Source: an uncultured Bacilli bacterium
GTDB taxonomy: Bacteria; Bacillota_I; Bacilli_A; RF39; UBA660
Length of the DNA stretch: 64,000 nucleotides
Assembly: GCA_947626275.1 (NCBI GenBank)
Contig: CANQRL010000002.1
Coordinates: 1-64,000 of the forward strand
Direction: 5' to 3'
The notes below the pieces were generated by a model, which made no database searches, was not told where the DNA came from, and saw only the letters and a program-made list of their open reading frames with translations. Positions 45,116 to 55,715 of the stretch are shown here, one piece after another. Both the position numbers and the translations under genes were made by a program. Position 1 is the first letter of the stretch. Every line of letters starts with the position of its first letter.

Positions 45116-45800
45116 CTCTAGGTAATATCATCAGATTATGAAAATCTTCTTCCACAATCGTTTCTTGTCCAAATAAGGAAAGAGCTATCTGAATCGTTTT
45201 TTTCTTCTTGTTTATTTTTTTGATAACCCCTACCATATTGTTGAAGCATCCACTTAAAATTCTAACCTTCCCACCTTGCTTCCACTTTCCATTCTTCTCT
45301 TGAAGGTTCTTACGGGAATAGGCTAAGAATTTCTCTTGAATTCTTAAAATAGGGAAAACTTCAATGCCTGTTAATTTATACTCCTCTCTTGGCACTTCTT
45401 CTACCGGACGATTAAAATAATACTTCTCTATTAAATATTGACAATAGGGAGAATGCGATAATTTCAAAAATTCTTCCATGTAAGACTGTACTTCTAAGTG
45501 GTTCTGATTCTCTCGCAATAAAAGGAGTTGTTCTTTCATATTCTCTTTGGAAGAAAGGAGCTGATTAACAAACTCGCTATCTCCTAAAAAATTGATCCTC
45601 TCCTCTGGTCTTGGCACTTCTTTCATCTCCAATCCATAATAATAGCGATAAATCGCATTAGAAACATAAGGGGAAGAATCTTCTAACAATATCGTGATAT
45701 ATAACTGCACTTCCATAGAGTCTTGATATTCCCGCAACAATAAGAGTTGCTCCCTCATATTATCCTTCCTAGATAGTAAATAATTGACAAAATCTAACAT
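45093..45800 (-). CDS. KOW-domain protein with duplicated helical module
   Basis: 235 residues. The N-terminal 130 hold two copies of one 65-residue helical module (FVNYLLSRKDNMREQLLLLRE and FVNQLLSSKENMKEQLLLLRE, each ending VPRPEE or VPREEY). The C-terminal part (about 165-228) matches a NusG/KOW fold: GGKVRILSGCFNNMVGVIKK then a hydrophobic FGQETIVEE strand. NusG-type KOW domains bind ribosomal protein S10, Rho or RNA polymerase. No NGN domain is recognisable. First gene of the operon, with AAAGGAGGA before the ATG. Confidence 0.65.
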   Translation of the reverse strand: MLDFVNYLLSRKDNMREQLLLLREYQDSMEVQLYITILLEDSSPYVSNAIYRYYYGLEMKEVPRPEERINFLGDSEFVNQLLSSKENMKEQLLLLRENQNHLEVQSYMEEFLKLSHSPYCQYLIEKYYFNRPVEEVPREEYKLTGIEVFPILRIQEKFLAYSRKNLQEKNGKWKQGGKVRILSGCFNNMVGVIKKINKKKKTIQIALSLFGQETIVEEDFHNLMILPRDGEEHVS

Positions 45801-45871
45801 ACTTTCCTCCTTTGTGTTACCAATATAACATATTTTAAAAGGAGTTGCTGAACACGCATTTTATAGTGGAC

Positions 45872-45901
45872 AAAAAAATAAGCCATATTTTTATGACTTA
45901 T
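45872..45901 (-). terminator. Intrinsic terminator after the winged-helix gene
   Basis: ATAAGTCAT-AAAAAT-ATGGCTTAT stem and T run, separating the two operons at 43-48 kb. Confidence 0.75.
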
Positions 45902-45912
45902 CTATATAAGCA

Positions 45913-46533
45913 CTATTTTTGATAGTTGTTTTTTACGACATACCATAGTCTTTTTTTACGGTTAAATCCGATATTATCGTAGAGGAGATTCATATCATGC
46001 ATATAGCGATAAACCCACTTTTTATTAACATGAAAACGATTTTGAATCATCTCCGTTGAAAAGAATTCTCTTTTACTTCTTATCAGGTACTTCCTAAGAT
46101 TCTGAATATGCTCCATTTTCTTTTTAGAAAACGTTATCTTTTTTGGGATTTTGCTTTTCTCATACAATTCTTCTAAAAAAGCCGTTAAATCGCGATTTCC
46201 CCCTTTAAAATATTCATTTGCCCAAACGAAAAAAGTATGGGAATAAGGAACTCTTCCAAAATCAAACTCATCGATAGAAAAGATAATGACATAGTCAAAA
46301 TGGCGCAAATGCGAACGAATATAGCGATCAATTTCATAGACATCCACTTCTTCTTGCTCAGGATAATAGCCATATAAATCATCTAGTGTCAATAAAAGAG
46401 CAAAGCCTTGTTTTCTTTGAATATCTCGGTAAGAGGAAAGCAAAACTGTTTGAAAGCTTTGCTGCTTCTTAAGTCCCATATCCTCTTCATAATAGTGACG
46501 AGAACCAATATAAGTAATATTTCGCTTTCTCAT
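45913..46533 (-). CDS. Hypothetical protein with C-terminal winged-helix-like segment
   Basis: 206 residues. The first 130 form a soluble domain of no recognised family, with hydrophobic strands (FALLLTL, FDYVIIFSIDEFDFG). The C-terminal 60 (FSTEMIQNRFHVNKKWVYRYMHDM) look like an HTH/winged helix ending in basic residues. It overlaps the nuclease-like gene upstream by 4 bp (ATGA), so the two are translated together. Confidence 0.6.
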   Translation of the reverse strand: MRKRNITYIGSRHYYEEDMGLKKQQSFQTVLLSSYRDIQRKQGFALLLTLDDLYGYYPEQEEVDVYEIDRYIRSHLRHFDYVIIFSIDEFDFGRVPYSHTFFVWANEYFKGGNRDLTAFLEELYEKSKIPKKITFSKKKMEHIQNLRKYLIRSKREFFSTEMIQNRFHVNKKWVYRYMHDMNLLYDNIGFNRKKRLWYVVKNNYQK

Positions 46534-47969
46534 TGATTCAATCCTGGATAAAGTTCTTCCGTCACATTTTGAAATTTTTTACCAATATGCTTTTTATCCC
46601 AGTTATTGCGTTCCAAAAAGAACTGAATATCACAATCTGGTTTTAGAGAGTAAACACATTGATCTTTAAAATAGTGGTCGGAATCTTGAAGAAGGTTTTC
46701 TTGAATCAACTGATTAACGCCTTCTTTCGTACGCAATTTTTCTAAATGGGATCTTACAAGCGCCCTTTCTTCTTCTATGCTTCTTTCCTGTTTCTTACAC
46801 TTTTCTTCTTCAAAACCTATAACCGTATAAAAGTGATAATGAGGTTCTGTAGTATCTAGGTGAAAATGAGAATCCCCTTTCCACATTTGAATTCTATCTT
46901 CAATCAGTTTTTTGATTTCTCCATGATGATGAGATAAATATCCTTTCATATCATCTAAGTGGGTTAAAACGCCATTTTCTCCTAGTACTACTTCATCATT
47001 TACCTTGAGTTCTACAAAATAAATATCTAATAGTTTATTTTCTTCTAGCCGATAAAAGATACAGTCGACTCTACCTGATTTATACGTTTTTTCCTTATGA
47101 GGTCTAGGGTTCTTTATTCCAAATTCTTGTTCAAAGTATTCAACCTTTCCTTTGGGGAAGATATCTAAAATAGAGGGAGCTTCTAATAGAAACTGATGTT
47201 GATACTTCTTTTCTAGCTCCTCTTTTCCTGTGTAAGAATCAATGGCTGCGCAAATGGATCCCTTTAAAATTTCTAGTTCTCTTTTTTTATGTCTATGTTT
47301 ATCGATAGATGCTTTCCGGATATTCATAGATACACCTTTGATCGTATTATCAACCTTTTCGTACTTCGTAAATAATAGATCACTTAAGAAGTATTGTTGT
47401 ACTTTTATCATATTATAGATAGTTGGTTCCTTCTTGGTTTGAAGAGAAATGGTAAGTGTTTTTGGTTTTTCTTTGGAACCAGTCTCCAACTCTTTTTGAA
47501 TATCATTTACAAGAGATTCTAGATTAAAAAGGAAGCCATGAGGGTTAATATCATCTTGAAAACGTTTTAGTCTCTTTTCTAACTCGGAAGCATCTTGACA
47601 GTCCTTTGCTAATTGGAAAGTAATTTTAGGAAGAGAAAAACGATAAAGAGGTTTCATTTTCTCGAGTGCCTTTGTCTTTTTTTGAACATAGGCAGCAATT
47701 TCTTTTTGGCTTTGACATTCTTTTAAATCGGTTACGTTGCACTGATAGGTACTTTCCGCAAAGGAAAGAGTTACATACTCTCTTTTGCGAGAATTTTGTT
47801 TTACTGTAAAAGCTAAATTTCCATTGTAGTAAGCACCTGTTTCATCGTCTTTTTTGCGAATTCTTAAAATAAACCCAGGGAATTCCTTTTCAAAATAAGC
47901 CTTTGTCCTAAAAATATCGATGGCTTTGCTATTAGAATCATTTTCCTTTAAATCTATTTTTAATTGCAT
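46530..47969 (-). CDS. PD-(D/E)xK-like putative nuclease
   Basis: 479 residues from the ATG at 47969, behind AAGGAGTGAGA; the longer frame has no such site. The central/C-terminal domain shows GRVDCIFYRL (about 300) then IYFVELKVNDE (about 317), which is the D...(E/D)xK spacing of restriction-endonuclease-like folds. A long N-terminal part of about 230 residues is of no known family. First gene of a two-gene operon with the 206-aa winged-helix-like gene. Confidence 0.6.
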   Translation of the reverse strand: MQLKIDLKENDSNSKAIDIFRTKAYFEKEFPGFILRIRKKDDETGAYYNGNLAFTVKQNSRKREYVTLSFAESTYQCNVTDLKECQSQKEIAAYVQKKTKALEKMKPLYRFSLPKITFQLAKDCQDASELEKRLKRFQDDINPHGFLFNLESLVNDIQKELETGSKEKPKTLTISLQTKKEPTIYNMIKVQQYFLSDLLFTKYEKVDNTIKGVSMNIRKASIDKHRHKKRELEILKGSICAAIDSYTGKEELEKKYQHQFLLEAPSILDIFPKGKVEYFEQEFGIKNPRPHKEKTYKSGRVDCIFYRLEENKLLDIYFVELKVNDEVVLGENGVLTHLDDMKGYLSHHHGEIKKLIEDRIQMWKGDSHFHLDTTEPHYHFYTVIGFEEEKCKKQERSIEEERALVRSHLEKLRTKEGVNQLIQENLLQDSDHYFKDQCVYSLKPDCDIQFFLERNNWDKKHIGKKFQNVTEELYPGLNQ

Positions 47970-47998
47970 GTTCTCACTCCTTTTACTTATCATATCAT

Positions 47999-48025
47999 AA
48001 AAAAGATAGTTATTTCCTATCTTTT
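47999..48025 (-). terminator. Intrinsic terminator after the DHH gene
   Basis: AAAAAGATAG-GAAATAA-CTATCTTTTT, overlapping the stop codon. Confidence 0.8.
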
Positions 48026-48975
48026 TCTTCTTCCTTATATTCTTTACAAACCGCATCTAAGGCATCAATCAGTTCATCTACTCTATCAAAATCCGGAAGT
48101 TTTACACCAGACGCGAAAGCATGTCCGCCACCTCCAAAGGAAGCGGCTGTCTCATTCACAACTGGTCCTCTTGAGCGAATCGAACCACGGATATTATTGT
48201 TACCTTTATCATGGGAGAAAAATCCCCAAGCAACCATTTCTTCAATATAATTAAAATTATTAATCATATTCCCGGCAGTTGCGGCATCCACATGATATTC
48301 TTCTAAAACATCATCATCCATCTTGACGTAGCCAAAGCCATTTTCCGTAATCGTTAAATTGCTCATCAAGTACCCCTGGAAACGAATCTCTCGTAATGGT
48401 CTAGAATAGAGCTGTGGATAAAGTTTTGTAAAATCTAGATTGGTTTTCTTAATCATCTTAGCCACTAATTCAAACGTTTTAGGAGTCGTATACGCATAGA
48501 GAAATCTCTCTGTATCCGCAACTAATCCCACAAAAAGTTTACTAGCTGCCTTCTCATTCATTTTTAATCGTGTGTGAAAAATAAGTTCCATCACGAGTTG
48601 GGAGGCAGAGGAAGCAGTATCATCAATCCATTCGATATCACAAAATGTCTCCACGTGAGGGTGATGATCAATCTTTATCTGATAAGCAAACTTCTTATCC
48701 TCTAGTCCATCTACTCTTTTTTTATCAGGAGTATCTAACACGATGAGCAACGCATCCTCGGTATTTTCTGGTAGTTTATCAACGAAACCAAGATAACGAA
48801 AACGCGCTGTTCCGGCTCCAACAGCATATACTTTTTTCTTAGGAAAAGTCGCTAAAATAGATTCCTTTAAGCCAAAAGAACTTCCTAAAGCATCAGGATC
48901 TGGTCCAACATGTCTAGCAATTACAATCGTATCATACTTTTTAATTTTCTTATATATTTGGCGATATTGAAACAC
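48010..48975 (-). CDS. DHH family phosphoesterase, NrnA-like nanoRNase
   Basis: 321 residues. Metal motifs: ARHVGPDPDALGS (about 20), VLDTPDKKR (about 82), KIDHHPH (about 98), and the DHHA1 end motif GGGGHAFASG (about 284). NrnA-type enzymes degrade short RNA oligomers and dephosphorylate 3'-phosphoadenosine phosphate. The start is GTG with GGGTGAT upstream. Monocistronic, upstream of the nuclease operon. Confidence 0.9.
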   Translation of the reverse strand: MFQYRQIYKKIKKYDTIVIARHVGPDPDALGSSFGLKESILATFPKKKVYAVGAGTARFRYLGFVDKLPENTEDALLIVLDTPDKKRVDGLEDKKFAYQIKIDHHPHVETFCDIEWIDDTASSASQLVMELIFHTRLKMNEKAASKLFVGLVADTERFLYAYTTPKTFELVAKMIKKTNLDFTKLYPQLYSRPLREIRFQGYLMSNLTITENGFGYVKMDDDVLEEYHVDAATAGNMINNFNYIEEMVAWGFFSHDKGNNNIRGSIRSRGPVVNETAASFGGGGHAFASGVKLPDFDRVDELIDALDAVCKEYKEEEKDRK

Positions 48976-49024
48976 GATATCACCCTTTCTACAACTTCAT
49001 TTTATCATAGTTTCTAGGAATAAT

Positions 49025-49801
49025 CTAGTTCGTCGAAACAATCACATAAACGGCTTTATGATCGGTTAAATATTGTAAAGATTCCATATCCATTGTACCA
49101 CACTCTAAGATGCGATAATGTTTAGGAATAAAGATATGATCAATAGCCGTTTTCTTCTTATACTTTTTCGCATTCGTCTTTTCATTTACCGGTACTTTAA
49201 CAATGTCTAATTTCTCTAATTCCTGTGTAAAAGAAACAAACATAGGATTATAGGTCTCTAAATTAAAATCCCCCATTAAGATAACTTGTCCATATTGACG
49301 ATATTTTTTTACCTGTTTTAAGATATAAGCCAACTGTTTTTGTTGCAAAGAGGGCGTATAGTAATCCAAGTGAGTATTAAAAATATAAACTCTTTCCCCG
49401 TCTATCTCAATCTCAACACGAGTGATAATTCTTCTAGCAATAGACCCTTTCTTTAATGCTCGTATAAATTCTTTTAACGAATAATGAAGCCAAGGAAGAG
49501 ATTTTGTCACCACTGTTTGGGCAGGCAATTTCGTAACGACATGGTTTCCTTGATTATAGGTTTTTACCCCTGGAAATTTGGTTCCAAATAATCCCCTTCC
49601 GTATTGATAATCTCCATAAAAATTATAATTTTTCAAATAGGCATCAACCTTCTTAGAAAATCCCATAGTCAATTCTTGCATTCCCAAAATGTCATATCTT
49701 TTCTCTAAAATATGCCACGCTAAAAGACGAGCTCGATCATTTCGGTTCGTCCTGTTCTCTTTACTATTTTGACAATTCAAGGTTCCTATCTTAATATTCA
49801 T
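49025..49801 (-). CDS. Endonuclease/exonuclease/phosphatase family protein
   Basis: 258 residues. The metal-binding and catalytic motifs of the EEP fold are visible: TLNCQN at the N-terminus, GMQELT (Glu), GDFNLETYNP (Asp, Asn), TAIDHIFI and LTDHKAVYV (Asp, His). No signal peptide, so probably cytoplasmic. The substrate cannot be decided (DNA, phospholipid or phosphoinositide relatives exist). Monocistronic, with a TATAAT near 49825. Confidence 0.85.
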   Translation of the reverse strand: MNIKIGTLNCQNSKENRTNRNDRARLLAWHILEKRYDILGMQELTMGFSKKVDAYLKNYNFYGDYQYGRGLFGTKFPGVKTYNQGNHVVTKLPAQTVVTKSLPWLHYSLKEFIRALKKGSIARRIITRVEIEIDGERVYIFNTHLDYYTPSLQQKQLAYILKQVKKYRQYGQVILMGDFNLETYNPMFVSFTQELEKLDIVKVPVNEKTNAKKYKKKTAIDHIFIPKHYRILECGTMDMESLQYLTDHKAVYVIVSTN

Positions 49802-49881
49802 ATCGATTACCTACCATCACCATTATACTATAAATTCGTTTGGAATACTATTTTTGATTTTCTCTTTTTTCATGATACTCC

Positions 49882-49908
49882 AAAAAAAATACGATAAATC
49901 GTATTTTT
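49882..49908 (-). terminator. Intrinsic terminator after ackA
   Basis: AAAAATACGAT-TT-ATCGTATTTTT, then T run, in contact with the ackA stop codon. Confidence 0.85.
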
Positions 49909-51103
49909 ATTGAGCTGCCTCGTAAGCATCTCTTGCAATCATGACTTCTTCATTTGTTGGAATAACATAAATTGGGCAGACAGAATCAGGAGCAGAAATC
50001 TTACCTTCCTGTTTTTCTTTATAACTTGCTATTTCCATATTAGCTTCTTTATCAATCTTAAGTCCAATGCAGTTTAACTTATTGATGATTTCTTCTCTAA
50101 ACTCGCGAGCATTTTCTCCTAAACCAGCCGTAAAGACGATAGCGTCTACTTTTCCTTCTAGTTTTACATAATATTCGGCAATGTATTTAACAATTCTATC
50201 AATATACATATCATTAGCCAATTTAGCTCGTTCATCTCCATCGTTCATTGCATTTTCAATATCACGATGATCCGCATACTTACCACTAACACCTAAAAGT
50301 CCACTCTTCTTATTTAAGATAGTGGTTACTTCTTCAACAGACATGCCTGATTCCTTGCAAACATATTCAATAATAGAAGGATCGATACTACCCGTACGAG
50401 TTCCCATCATAAGACCATCTAATGGAGTAAGACCCATGGTTGTATCATAAGATTTTCCATCTTTTACACAACAAATACTACTTCCACTACCAATATGACA
50501 ACTAATTAAATTGACGTCTTCTTTTCCTAACATCTTCTGTACGGCATTCGTGATATACTTATGACTCGTTCCATGGAAACCATATTTTCTTACTCCATAC
50601 TCTTCATACCACTCGTATGGTACTGGATAAATATAGTTTAAAGCTGGCATAGTTTGATGGAAAGCGGTATCGTAAACAGCAACCATTGGAACATTTGGTA
50701 AAGCCTCTCTCATGGCTTCAATTCCTGCTAAATTTCCTGGATGATGAAGAGGTCCTAACTTCGTCAAATCACGAATATTTTGAATAACTTCATCATCGAT
50801 TAAAACAGAATCAGAGTATTTTTCTCCACCATGTAAAACACGATGTCCTACTCCCTTAATCTCATCCATGCTTGAAATTGCTTTGTGCTTCAATAACTCA
50901 TCAATTAGTACTTGTACAGCTTCTGCATGGTCTTTAATAAATTTTTCTCCACGAATTTTTTGACCATTGATTTTGGTATTCCAGAAACTATCTTCTTGAC
51001 CAATCTTTTCAATGTAACCACTAATGATTACTTTTTCTTCTGGCATTTCAAATGCCGTAAATTTCAATGAGGAACTTCCTGCATTGACTGATAATATTTT
51101 CAT
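49907..51103 (-). CDS. ackA: Acetate kinase
   Basis: 398 residues, normal length. NAGSSSLKF begins at residue 6; the GHRVLHGG, DTAFHQTMP and GFHGTSHKY motifs follow, and the C-terminal FTAGLGENA motif closes the acetokinase fold. Converts acetyl phosphate and ADP to acetate and ATP, so the organism is expected to ferment to acetate. The phosphotransacetylase gene is not in the window. Last gene of a run lysS-phosphatase-lipoprotein-ackA. Confidence 0.97.
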   Translation of the reverse strand: MKILSVNAGSSSLKFTAFEMPEEKVIISGYIEKIGQEDSFWNTKINGQKIRGEKFIKDHAEAVQVLIDELLKHKAISSMDEIKGVGHRVLHGGEKYSDSVLIDDEVIQNIRDLTKLGPLHHPGNLAGIEAMREALPNVPMVAVYDTAFHQTMPALNYIYPVPYEWYEEYGVRKYGFHGTSHKYITNAVQKMLGKEDVNLISCHIGSGSSICCVKDGKSYDTTMGLTPLDGLMMGTRTGSIDPSIIEYVCKESGMSVEEVTTILNKKSGLLGVSGKYADHRDIENAMNDGDERAKLANDMYIDRIVKYIAEYYVKLEGKVDAIVFTAGLGENAREFREEIINKLNCIGLKIDKEANMEIASYKEKQEGKISAPDSVCPIYVIPTNEEVMIARDAYEAAQ

Positions 51104-51118
51104 AACATCTTCCTTTCC

Positions 51119-51559
51119 TTATTTTAACAACATATTTTTCACATTTTGAAATGTTTTATTACGAATGTTAGAACCTCCCACAGTAAAGGTCTTTCCATCA
51201 TAATAGAGCGTAATTCGTTCGTAGTATCCACCTTCTACTTCTTCCCCTATGTCTTCACTCTTTAAACTTAAAAATTTCTCTCCAAAGGCTTCCTCTAAAA
51301 TTTCATCGTATTGAGACTGTGTCAAACTAACCGTTTTAAACCCATCCTCATTAGATTTACCAATTTGAATACTTTTATCGGTCCGAAGAGTAGCTTCTTG
51401 ATAAACAGGATTTTCTACTCCTGCAGGACCTCCATGATAGGTAATTACAATTCCTTCGCTATTTCCATAAGTTTCAATTTGCTTCTTTGGTTCTTCCTTT
51501 TTTCCACAGCCAATCACACAGAGACTAATGAAAACAAGAACCACAATAAACTTTTTCAT
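51119..51559 (-). CDS. Small lipoprotein
   Basis: 146 residues. A type II signal peptide with the lipobox VIGC (Cys18) and a charged linker; then a beta-rich domain. No family recognised. It starts at the base where the upstream phosphatase gene stops (TAATG). Substrate for LspA. Function unknown. Confidence 0.8.
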   Translation of the reverse strand: MKKFIVVLVFISLCVIGCGKKEEPKKQIETYGNSEGIVITYHGGPAGVENPVYQEATLRTDKSIQIGKSNEDGFKTVSLTQSQYDEILEEAFGEKFLSLKSEDIGEEVEGGYYERITLYYDGKTFTVGGSNIRNKTFQNVKNMLLK

Positions 51560-52095
51560 TACTTTACCTCATATTCTATCACTCGTAAATTAGGAATTTC
51601 CATACGGCTTAAATTGCCATCTTCGGGTATCTTTCCTAGTAAATAGTGAATAACGCGAATCACCGCACTATGCGTTACTAAAAGAACTGTTTTATCTGCA
51701 TATTTTATTTTTATCTCTTCTAAAAATTCTGATACTCTCCCCATGAGATCTTGGACTCTTTCGACATTTTGAACATTGGTATTTAAAATAACATCCCAAC
51801 AATCCCAAGAATCTACATCACAGATAAGCATTCCTTCATTTCGTCCCCAATCTCTTTCTTGGATTCGATCATCGATATTGATAGGAAGTTTATCTCCTAT
51901 CAATATCTTAGCCGTTTCTCGTGTACGAATAAGGGGAGACGCAATCACTACATCTATATCTAGCGAAGCGATTTCTTTTTTTAATTCTTCAGTTTCCCGA
52001 ATTCCTTGCTCGCTAAGAGGAATATCGGTTATTCCTTGGACTCTTCCCTCTTCATTCCAAACGGTTTTTCCATGTCTTACCACATATAAAAGCAT
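51559..52095 (-). CDS. Histidine phosphatase family protein
   Basis: 178 residues. The RHG motif is at residues 7-9 (VVRHGKTVWNEEGRVQG) with the phosphohistidine His; the second catalytic segment is near TVLLVTHSAV (His). Members include phosphoglycerate mutases and small-molecule phosphatases. The gene is 1 bp from the end of lysS, so in the same transcript. Confidence 0.88.
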   Translation of the reverse strand: MLLYVVRHGKTVWNEEGRVQGITDIPLSEQGIRETEELKKEIASLDIDVVIASPLIRTRETAKILIGDKLPINIDDRIQERDWGRNEGMLICDVDSWDCWDVILNTNVQNVERVQDLMGRVSEFLEEIKIKYADKTVLLVTHSAVIRVIHYLLGKIPEDGNLSRMEIPNLRVIEYEVK

Positions 52096-52096
52096 A

Positions 52097-53620
<1,524 letters not shown>

Positions 53621-53632
53621 CTATCATATCAT

Positions 53633-53662
53633 AAAAAAAGGAAAATGTACTAGTCATTTTCC
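53633..53662 (-). terminator. Intrinsic terminator after the RDD gene
   Basis: GGAAAATG-ACTAGTA-CATTTTCC and T run. Confidence 0.8.
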
Positions 53663-53682
53663 ATGAATTTCCTTTTCATTCG

Positions 53683-54285
53683 CTAACTTTCCAATTTTTT
53701 CTTATCGATGATTCTTGTCAGTTCGGTATTACTAACCAGTTCATGAAGTCCTCTCTTTTCTTTTCCTATCAAAACGGACATAGCTGAAAAAATAGCTAAC
53801 ACAAATTGAAAGAGCGCGACAATCGAAATGGTAACAAAATATGTCTTCGAAGAAAGAATTAATAGTAAGATGTTATTAATGAAAACATATCCTAGACCAA
53901 AGGTAAAAGAATAGCGAACGAGTAATTGCCAAGGATGAAGAGGTCCTTGATCAAATCGTTCTACCTCTAGGTTACATAGATAACATCCTACCGTTCTTCC
54001 CTTCCAAACAAATGGAAGAACAACGAAGTAACCAAGCATAAAAAGAAGATAACAAAGATACATTGGTTCAGAATTCTTACTCGCCTCATAATAAAGTGCC
54101 CCATAATTTGTCACATATTCTTGAAACGTAATCTGATGGGATAAATAATCTTCTAAGATGGCACCTTGTTCCGTTTCTAGTGTTTTGGAATACTCCGTTT
54201 TAGGGAAGGCAAGACCGATTAGAAAAACAGCAATTAGCAAGATTAAAAAATCAAAAAGATACGCCTTTATTCTAAGAATCTTCAT
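53683..54285 (-). CDS. RDD family membrane protein
   Basis: 200 residues, four hydrophobic helices, starting with RIKAYLFDFLILLIA, the Arg/Asp pattern of the RDD family. Family proteins are thought to be transporters or membrane-associated; no function can be named. Overlaps the end of dusB by 14 bp, so co-translated. Confidence 0.8.
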   Translation of the reverse strand: MKILRIKAYLFDFLILLIAVFLIGLAFPKTEYSKTLETEQGAILEDYLSHQITFQEYVTNYGALYYEASKNSEPMYLCYLLFMLGYFVVLPFVWKGRTVGCYLCNLEVERFDQGPLHPWQLLVRYSFTFGLGYVFINNILLLILSSKTYFVTISIVALFQFVLAIFSAMSVLIGKEKRGLHELVSNTELTRIIDKKKLES

Positions 54286-55264
54286 AATTCCTCCTTATAT
54301 TTGCTTCATACTCCTCTAATAATCCTAAAAGTTCGCTTTCCTCATGCGTTTCAAAAATAGCCTTTTTCAACTCCTTACCATGAGGAAGTCCCTTTAGATA
54401 CCAAGCAGCATGACTTCGAATCTCTAACATCGCTACTTTATAAGGTTTTGTCTTTAATAAATAAGATAAGTGCTTGCGAATCATCGCTAATTTCTCTTCT
54501 ATGGAAACAGGAGCTGGTTCTTTTCCTTTTTCTAAATAGTCAACACACTCCCGAATTAACCAGGGATTTCCGAGAACCCCTCTACCAATCATAATCGCAT
54601 CACAAGAAGTTTCTTCCATCATTCTCTTGGCATCGTAGCAAGTTAGAATATCCCCATTCCCGATAACCGGAATAGAAACTGCCTTTTTGACATCCCTAAT
54701 AATGGACCAATCGGCTTTACCACTATAACCTTGACTCCGTGTCCTTGGATGAACAGTAATCGCACTAGCGCCTGCCTCTTCACATATTTTGGCAATCTCA
54801 ATGGCATTAATAGAATCCTTATCCCAACCACTCCGAATTTTTACGGTTACGGGAATCGGAACAGCTTGGACAACTGCCGATACAATTTCTCTTACCTTTT
54901 CAGGATTTTTTAAAAGAGCGCTCCCTGCTTGTGCTGAAACAGCTACTTTAGGAACTGGACACCCCATATTAATATCAATAATATCCGGATGCATATAATC
55001 ATAAACATATTTAGCGGCAATCACAAAAGATTCTTTATCGCTTCCAAAGATCTGCTGTCCCATTGGTCGCTCAAAATCAGTCATGTAAAGCATCTCTTGC
55101 GTCTTTTTATTGCCATACATGAGAGCTTTATCACTGACCATCTCTGCTACCATATACCCACAACCCATTTCTTTAATAATGGTTCGATAAGCATTATTAC
55201 AAATGCCTGCCATGGGCGCTAAAACAACTGGGTTTTCGATTTCGACATTTCCTATTTTCCACAT
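54272..55264 (-). CDS. dusB: tRNA-dihydrouridine synthase, DusB type
   Basis: 330 residues from the ATG at 55264, which is 9 bp from GGAGG; the ATG two codons earlier is only 3 bp from it. FMN-binding TIM barrel with MAGICNNAYR, the catalytic Cys in NMGCPVPK (about 100), and VTVHPRTRSQGYSGKADW. Reduces uridine to dihydrouridine in tRNA. Overlaps the RDD gene, with a pseudopilin terminator 20 bp upstream, so it has its own promoter or depends on read-through. Confidence 0.95.
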   Translation of the reverse strand: MWKIGNVEIENPVVLAPMAGICNNAYRTIIKEMGCGYMVAEMVSDKALMYGNKKTQEMLYMTDFERPMGQQIFGSDKESFVIAAKYVYDYMHPDIIDINMGCPVPKVAVSAQAGSALLKNPEKVREIVSAVVQAVPIPVTVKIRSGWDKDSINAIEIAKICEEAGASAITVHPRTRSQGYSGKADWSIIRDVKKAVSIPVIGNGDILTCYDAKRMMEETSCDAIMIGRGVLGNPWLIRECVDYLEKGKEPAPVSIEEKLAMIRKHLSYLLKTKPYKVAMLEIRSHAAWYLKGLPHGKELKKAIFETHEESELLGLLEEYEANIRRNYEDS

Positions 55265-55281
55265 CGGCATTTCCTCCAGTC

Positions 55282-55301
55282 AAAAAAAGCTCATAGAGCT
55301 T
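55282..55301 (-). terminator. Intrinsic terminator after the isolated pseudopilin gene
   Basis: AAGCTC-TAT-GAGCTT and seven T, ending just before dusB. Confidence 0.75.
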
Positions 55302-55644
55302 ATCTTAAAGTACAAGTAATTTTTCCATCTTTATTAAAAATTTCAACATTACCATCGTAACTATCTGTGGTTGGATTCTTTAAAGACTCGGTAATATATC
55401 CGCCTTTTCTTAACTCTTCTAAAGAAACCGTATAAGAGTGAACACTAAGATTACTATCTCTATGCTCTACTTGCATATACGTCTGAGCGGCTAGACAAAC
55501 CGTCTTTTCATACTCCGCCATTTCATTTTTCTGAGAATCTTTTAATGTTCTCGTGATACTAGGAACTGTTACTAGCATCATAACTGCCAAAATAACTAAA
55601 ATGGCCATCAATTCTACTAAGGTAAAACCCTTTTCCAACCTCAT
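55300..55644 (-). CDS. Type IV pilin-like protein, isolated short form
   Basis: 114 residues. The prepilin signal MRLEKGFTLVEL has the KG|F cleavage site and Glu at mature position 5, followed by the hydrophobic alpha-1 helix. The rest is short, with two Cys. Only a weak resemblance to the six clustered pilins beyond the signal. A minor pseudopilin is the likely role. No pilin-assembly ATPase or prepilin peptidase is in the window. Confidence 0.85.
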   Translation of the reverse strand: MRLEKGFTLVELMAILVILAVMMLVTVPSITRTLKDSQKNEMAEYEKTVCLAAQTYMQVEHRDSNLSVHSYTVSLEELRKGGYITESLKNPTTDSYDGNVEIFNKDGKITCTLR

Positions 55645-55686
55645 AATATTCCTACTTTCTAGAAATATTATATCGTATATCTCTTT

Positions 55687-55715
55687 TTTTTACAACCAAA
55701 GAAATTTCGTCCTAA
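55687..55715 (-). promoter_or_regulatory. Promoter of the isolated pseudopilin gene
   Basis: TTGTAA (55710-55715), a 17-bp spacer and TATAAT (55687-55692). An ATACGAT half-site, shared with the clustered pilin promoters, lies directly upstream of the -10. Confidence 0.65.
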
